Assembly: GCF_040548815.1 (NCBI RefSeq) | Contig: NZ_JBEPSM010000001.1 | Span: forward strand, 806,001 to 870,000 | Length of the DNA: 64,000 nucleotides | Source of the DNA: Kaistia defluvii | GTDB lineage: Bacteria; Pseudomonadota; Alphaproteobacteria; Rhizobiales; Kaistiaceae | Direction: 5' to 3' | In this document: piece after piece, positions 60,024 through 64,000 of the stretch | Numbering within the stretch: position 1 is the stretch's first letter | Layout of the letters: each line of letters opens with the position of its first letter | Position numbers and translations under genes: made by a program | Notes under the pieces: model-generated | The model's database searches: none | Seen by the model: only the letters and a program-made list of their open reading frames with translations | What the model was told of the DNA's origin: nothing

Positions 60024-61414
60024 CATTGCCCAAGCAGACACGCACCGAGCTCGAAAGGGCCCGGCGCGAAGCCGTGCCCGCGATCGTCTATCCCTCGACG
60101 ATCCGCCAGGCCAGGCGGGAATTTCTCGAACTGGAACCCAGCCTCCGCACGCCGGTACTGGCCGGCGTCCTGGCTGTCCTGATCGGCTTCGGCGGTTTCG
60201 CCGGATGGGCCTATTCGGCCAATCTCGACAGCGCATCGGTCGCGACCGGATCCGTCATCGTCGATTCCAAGCGCAAGACCGTCAGCCACTACGAGGGCGG
60301 TATTCTCAAGCGCCTGCTGGTCAAGGAAGGCGATACCGTCAAGGTCGGCCAGCCGCTGATCCTGCTGGATGACACGCGCGCTCGCTCGGAACTGCAGCAA
60401 TTGACGGCCCGACGCTTCGCACTGACGGCCAAGCTCGCCCGCCTTCGCAGCGAGCAGGCGGATGCCGAGAGCGTCGACTTTCCCCCGGAACTGCTGCAAT
60501 CCCAGGACCCGGCAGCGCTCGACGCGGTCGAGGCGGAGCGCAAGTTCTTCTCGACCCGTGTCGCCGCCAAGGCCGGCCGGCTGGATGTCCAGCGCAAGGC
60601 CGTGGAGCAGCACGACGCGGAAGCCGCTGCGCTGAGGGCACAGATCGAGTCGACGAAGCGCCAGACCGAGTTGCTGCAGGAGCAGCGTGATACCATTGCG
60701 GGGCTGGTGGCCAAGGGGCTGTCGAAGCGGTCGCAATTGCTGGAGCTCGATTCCCGCGCGAGCCAGCTGGTGGGCAACGCCGGCGAGATGGTCGCCAACA
60801 AGGCGAAGATCGAGCAGGCCAAGGCCGGCGCCAACCTCGAGCTGCTGGCGCTGTCATCGGACTGGCTGCAGCAGGTTGCGGGCGAGATCGCCACGGCTCG
60901 CGGCGAACTGGCCGATGTCGACGAGAAGATCATCGCCTCGCGCGACGTGCTGCAGCGTCTGGAGGTCCGCTCGCCCCAGGCCGGCGTCATCGTCAACATG
61001 CAGGTCCGCACCGTCGGATCCGCCATCAGCGCCGGCGCGCCTTTGATGGACATCGTGCCGGAAAACGAGCCCCTGATCATCGAGGCCCGACTCAGTCCGA
61101 CCGATATCGACAGCGTCCGGGTCGGCGCCCCCGTGCGGGTACGTCTGACCGCCTATAACCAGCGCAGCCATGCTCCGCTGGAAGGGCGCTTGACCTATGT
61201 CAGCGCGGACCACGAGGTGGATGAGCGGACCAACTCCGCTTATTTCGTGGCGCGCGCCGAGGTGCTGCCGGAATCGCTGGCGTCAGCGCCGGACGTCAAG
61301 CTCTACCCGGGCATGCCCGCCGACGTGCTGATCATCAACAAGCCGCGTCGCGCCATCGACTACCTGCTGTCTCCGATCACGGACAGCCTGAACAGCGCCT
61401 TCCACGAAGAGTAA
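60020..61414 (+). CDS. HlyD-family type I secretion adaptor (PrtE-like)
   Basis: 464 residues. One membrane helix (about 48-72) precedes VATGSVIVDSKRKTVSHYEGG, the first beta-lipoyl half, a long coiled coil (about 140-290) and the second half starting VRSPQAGVIVNMQVRTVGSA. The closing GMPADVLIINKPRRAIDYLL is typical of PrtE-type adaptors. It joins the ABC transporter to a TolC-like channel, which is not encoded here. The gene is translationally coupled to the transporter by an ATGA overlap. Confidence 0.94.
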   Translation: MTLPKQTRTELERARREAVPAIVYPSTIRQARREFLELEPSLRTPVLAGVLAVLIGFGGFAGWAYSANLDSASVATGSVIVDSKRKTVSHYEGGILKRLLVKEGDTVKVGQPLILLDDTRARSELQQLTARRFALTAKLARLRSEQADAESVDFPPELLQSQDPAALDAVEAERKFFSTRVAAKAGRLDVQRKAVEQHDAEAAALRAQIESTKRQTELLQEQRDTIAGLVAKGLSKRSQLLELDSRASQLVGNAGEMVANKAKIEQAKAGANLELLALSSDWLQQVAGEIATARGELADVDEKIIASRDVLQRLEVRSPQAGVIVNMQVRTVGSAISAGAPLMDIVPENEPLIIEARLSPTDIDSVRVGAPVRVRLTAYNQRSHAPLEGRLTYVSADHEVDERTNSAYFVARAEVLPESLASAPDVKLYPGMPADVLIINKPRRAIDYLLSPITDSLNSAFHEE

Positions 61415-61711
61415 GTGGTTGATTTTGCTGCACTGCAGCATGGTGCAGTCGAATATTATTCAAATTTCGAAACAATATAGTTCGATAGATAGACAAGTAA
61501 CCGTGCAAATAAACTGCTATAAGTCTCTAATTGCATTAGTCTATTTCTGATCTAAAGAGTATATTCGGCGTCTTGGGCATTGATTGTATCTGCTGTTCGC
61601 TTATAGTGCAGTGCGTCATATCTTCCGGGATCCAAAGCGGTCGCGAGAGATGGGCGGCCGCTGAGACAGTTTGATCTGGGCGGTGAGATGCGACTGACAT
61701 AGGAGACCTCA
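61415..61711 (+). promoter_or_regulatory. AT-rich region upstream of the RTX gene with shared motifs
   Basis: 297 bases without a gene. It holds the perfect 15-base palindrome TGCTGCACTGCAGCA (61426-61440), the element AATTTCGAAACAAT (61463-61476) and a TGCAGTGCG copy (61607-61615). The first two recur in related form before the glycan operon. A ribosome-binding site (GGAGACC) lies 8 bases before the RTX ATG. Confidence 0.5.
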
Positions 61712-62425
61712 ATGGCCACATTAGAAGGCGGGGCGTATGACGACGTCCTATTCGGCTCGCGCTTCAGCGACATAATCTTCGCCCACGCTGGCGATGATTT
61801 CGTCTTCGGCGGCGAGGGTGACGACACGATCTTCGGCGAAGCGGGCAACGACACCCTCTACGGCGATGCCGGCAACGATCTGTTGTTCGGTGGCAATGGC
61901 GACGACGCGCTGTTCGGTGGCGAAGGCCACGATCAGTTGTTCGGCGGCAATGGCAACGACCAGCTGTTCGGCGGCGAGGGCAATGACATCCTCGACGGCG
62001 GCAATGGCAACGACATCCTGGACGGCGGGGCGGGCAATGACATCCTGCTCGGCGGCAACGGAGACGACGTTCTCTCGGGCGGCGATGGCGCCGACATCCT
62101 GAACGGCGGCAACGGCAACGACGTCCTCATCGGCGGTGCCGGCAATGACATCCTGACCGGCGGTAACGGCCAGGACGTGTTCGTGTTCACTGGCGGCGGC
62201 GGCAACGACGTCGTTCTCGACTTCCATGCCGGCGAAGATCTTCTGCAGATCTCGCAGAACATCAACGGCACTGACATCACCTCGGCAGATGATCTTGCTG
62301 CGCGTGCGACCCAGGTCGGCACCAATACGGTCATTGACCTTGGAAATGGCGATTCCATCACGCTCGCGAACGTCAACGCAGACGACGTTCACAGCCATCC
62401 GAGCAGCTACTTCGTCATTGGCTGA
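61712..62425 (+). CDS. Secreted RTX calcium-binding protein
   Basis: 237 residues. Residues 6-158 are 17 uninterrupted nonapeptide units of GGxGxDxLx type (for example GGNGNDILD and GGEGHDQLF), the first three degenerate. These form a calcium beta-roll. Residues 159-237 form a C-terminal part (GGGGNDVVLDFHAGEDLLQI, VIDLGNGDSITLANVN, ending YFVIG) that is likely the type I secretion signal. No N-terminal signal peptide or enzyme domain is present. It follows the type I exporter genes and is their likely substrate. A terminator follows. Confidence 0.93.
   Translation: MATLEGGAYDDVLFGSRFSDIIFAHAGDDFVFGGEGDDTIFGEAGNDTLYGDAGNDLLFGGNGDDALFGGEGHDQLFGGNGNDQLFGGEGNDILDGGNGNDILDGGAGNDILLGGNGDDVLSGGDGADILNGGNGNDVLIGGAGNDILTGGNGQDVFVFTGGGGNDVVLDFHAGEDLLQISQNINGTDITSADDLAARATQVGTNTVIDLGNGDSITLANVNADDVHSHPSSYFVIG
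61727..62185 (+). repeat. In-frame 27-base tandem repeats in the RTX gene
   Basis: Seventeen contiguous 27-base units encode the nonapeptides of the RTX protein. The last 14-15 are well conserved (cores like GGCGGCAATGGCAACGAC), which suggests repeat expansion within this gene. Confidence 0.85.
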
Positions 62426-62443
62426 CCACTAGTCGGCTGATCC

Positions 62444-62486
62444 CTACGGCGTCCGGATCCCTCCCGCCGGGCGCCGTAGTAGTTTT
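62444..62486 (+). terminator. Intrinsic terminator of the RTX gene
   Basis: CTACGGCG pairs with CGCCGTAG around a 20-base loop, followed by TAGTTTT. It lies 19 bases after the RTX stop. Confidence 0.7.
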
Positions 62487-62517
62487 CACGTGAGTTTGCG
62501 ATACCGAGGTGCCCGGC

Positions 62518-64000
62518 ATGCTGGAAATCGTCCCGTTATCGCCCCGAAACGACCAAGCTGAGCCGGTCCGCAGCATCAAGCTCGCTTCGGATGTATCGCT
62601 GGTCGTTTGGGATATTCCCGGTCATTGCTCGGTTCCCCCGCGCTGCGCTCGGCAGGACGGCGAGATCATCGCGCCGCTCGCAAGCCTGCGCCTAGGCCGC
62701 GTTGATGGCGGCACGCGAATTCTCTGGGCGCTGCGCGCCCGCACCCCGCTTCAGCTCATCGTTTCCGCCGGCACGCTCGGTCCCTCTGACACCGTCGAGG
62801 TCGATCCTGCCGATCCCTTCATCGGGTCCGATATCGCCGCCCTGGTCGAGGATCTGGATGGCCGCGCTCGCGTCTCGCTGCTGACGGCCTTTCTCACCTC
62901 CTGGTGCGGCGCCTTCCGGCTGTCGCGCTCATCCGCCTTTGCCGAGGCCGTGCAGTTGCTGGCGCAGGAACTGCAGCCTGGCAACGCACCAGCGACGCTC
63001 GCCTGCTTTCCCACCCGCGACGCGGCCCTCATTGAGTTCGCGACCAGCGCGGATCTCGGCTCCATCTCGTCGGCCCATCTGGTCACGGCGCAGGGCGTGC
63101 GGCGGCTGACCTGCGAAATCTACGCCCGCAAGCCGGATCGCAGCGGTCGACGCGGCATGACCCTGCTGGTCGACGGCAACGCTACGACGCTGGCGGCCGG
63201 AACCCTCGTGCTGATCGGCGAGAATGGCACGGCGATCCGTGCGCTTGGCAAAATCGGGGCGCGGCCCGCGAGCTTTCTCCGCTGGTGGGGCACGCGCCGC
63301 AACGATGGCGCTCTGACCGAATTCCTCGTGCGCACGCTTTCCGTGAAGTCGGAAGAAGCTCGTCTCGCCGTCATCGACATGCAGGCCCGAGCCGCCCTAC
63401 CGCCCAAATCCGTCGAACTCGCGGCATTCCAGCCGGGAGCAGAAGTTGATCTGGCTCTCTCGCTCGATGGCGGCCTGCTGGTCGGCGGCTGGTTTCGCGA
63501 TCCCCAGGATCTCATCGCCGGGATCGATCACGTCACTGCCGAGGCGACGCGTTCCCTCGATACGGTCTGGCATCTGTTTCCCGGCCGCGTCGGCACGGCG
63601 GAGGGCAGCGGGCGCGACGACGCGACCGGCTTCATCGCCTATCTGCCGCATGACAAGCCGGCCGGGCCGATCCTGCAGCCGCGCTTTCGGATGCGGCTGA
63701 AATCCGGCGCCGAGGTCAATCTCATTCCCAAGCCCCAGCCGATCGACGCCGCGACGATGCGGGCGGGCGCACTGCGTTCGGTGCCGCTCCAGCACGCGAC
63801 CGGCGCCCTGCTGTCGACGACGCTGGGCCCTGCACTGGCCGAAATCCAGCGCCGCGTCGTCAAGTCAGTCGGCATCGCCAAGGTCGAACGCTTCGGTGCG
63901 GAACTGGCCGAGCCGGTCTTCTCGATCGTCATTCCGCTTTATCGCGTGCTCGACTATCTGCGCTTCCAGATTGCGGCCTTTGCCACCGATCCGGGATTGC
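62518..64000 (+). CDS. Large protein ending in a GT2 glycosyltransferase domain, truncated by the window
   Basis: 494 codons are visible and the frame is still open at the window edge. The ATG at 62518 follows a CCGAGG-like site and reads MLEIVPLSPRNDQAEPVRS. Residues 1 to about 460 are not recognised and contain two domain-like beta-rich stretches. From residue 468 a GT2 N-terminus starts, FSIVIPLYRVLDYLRFQIAA. The Ile/Val-rich strand and the PLY turn are typical of GT-A glycosyltransferases. It probably belongs to the surface-glycan set. The start is a judgement, as no upstream in-frame ATG is seen. Confidence 0.75.
   Translation, partial: MLEIVPLSPRNDQAEPVRSIKLASDVSLVVWDIPGHCSVPPRCARQDGEIIAPLASLRLGRVDGGTRILWALRARTPLQLIVSAGTLGPSDTVEVDPADPFIGSDIAALVEDLDGRARVSLLTAFLTSWCGAFRLSRSSAFAEAVQLLAQELQPGNAPATLACFPTRDAALIEFATSADLGSISSAHLVTAQGVRRLTCEIYARKPDRSGRRGMTLLVDGNATTLAAGTLVLIGENGTAIRALGKIGARPASFLRWWGTRRNDGALTEFLVRTLSVKSEEARLAVIDMQARAALPPKSVELAAFQPGAEVDLALSLDGGLLVGGWFRDPQDLIAGIDHVTAEATRSLDTVWHLFPGRVGTAEGSGRDDATGFIAYLPHDKPAGPILQPRFRMRLKSGAEVNLIPKPQPIDAATMRAGALRSVPLQHATGALLSTTLGPALAEIQRRVVKSVGIAKVERFGAELAEPVFSIVIPLYRVLDYLRFQIAAFATDPGL

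Noticed and set aside
61727..62185. CRISPR-like regular repeats
   Set aside because: The period is exactly 27 bases with no spacers and encodes RTX nonapeptides in frame.
61748..62398. Minus-strand Val/Ala-rich repetitive frame over the RTX gene
   Set aside because: It is the reverse of the 27-base repeats and arises only from their periodicity.

Overview
The window is GC-rich and almost fully packed with genes. The gene content suggests an alphaproteobacterium of the order Hyphomicrobiales (Rhizobiales), possibly Kaistia-like. The order call rests on the trpGDC-moaC-moeA block, the ppiD-tpiA-secG-pyrG-kdsA-eno core run with separate trpE and trpG, the BtuFCD/BtuB plus CobO/CobQ/CbiB set, and LdtR/WggR-like MarR wording. 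The genus is a guess; no rRNA gene is present to settle it.

Bases 1-7.5 kb handle cobalamin. The end of cobO and then cobQ run forward. cbiB (cobD) and a BtuF-like binding protein run backward. A BtuB-like TonB receptor, a BtuC-like permease and a BtuD-like ATPase form a forward, overlapping operon. Together they join late corrinoid synthesis to corrinoid uptake. Bases 7.6-20.2 kb hold small conserved proteins, an EmrAB-type multidrug exporter, a YnfA-like protein, tRNA-Lys(UUU), UDP-glucose dehydrogenase, an RND efflux pair and an endonuclease/exonuclease/phosphatase-fold protein.

Bases 20.4-29 kb, on the minus strand, run trpE-trpG-trpD-trpC, a repeat element, a GNAT acetyltransferase, moaC and moeA. 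The PpiD-type chaperone lies upstream of trpE. A short Trp-rich reading frame between ppiD and trpE is a candidate attenuation leader. Bases 29-38 kb are housekeeping: tpiA, secG, pyrG, kdsA, queF, a DUF1835-like protein and eno, with clear intrinsic terminators after secG, pyrG and eno. Bases 37.9-46.5 kb carry agmatine deiminase, N-carbamoylputrescine amidase and a succinate-semialdehyde dehydrogenase (an arginine/putrescine/GABA route), plus a class-A-like serine hydrolase and small enzymes.

Bases 46.5-64 kb are the accessory part and the most interesting. A gene-poor stretch of about 700 bases ends in an AT-rich promoter region. After it comes a surface-glycan operon: a protein of unknown function, a two-domain glycosyltransferase, two tandem polysaccharide pyruvyltransferase paralogues, a glycosidase-like exported protein and an SGNH hydrolase. 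A GT4 glycosyltransferase faces it. Next are a MarR regulator, a divergent type I secretion ABC transporter with its HlyD-type adaptor, a 237-residue RTX protein made of 17 back-to-back nonapeptide units, and the start of a large protein ending in a GT2 domain. Two short motifs are shared between the AT-rich region before the glycan operon and the one before the RTX gene, which suggests one regulon for a glycan plus a secreted calcium-binding protein.
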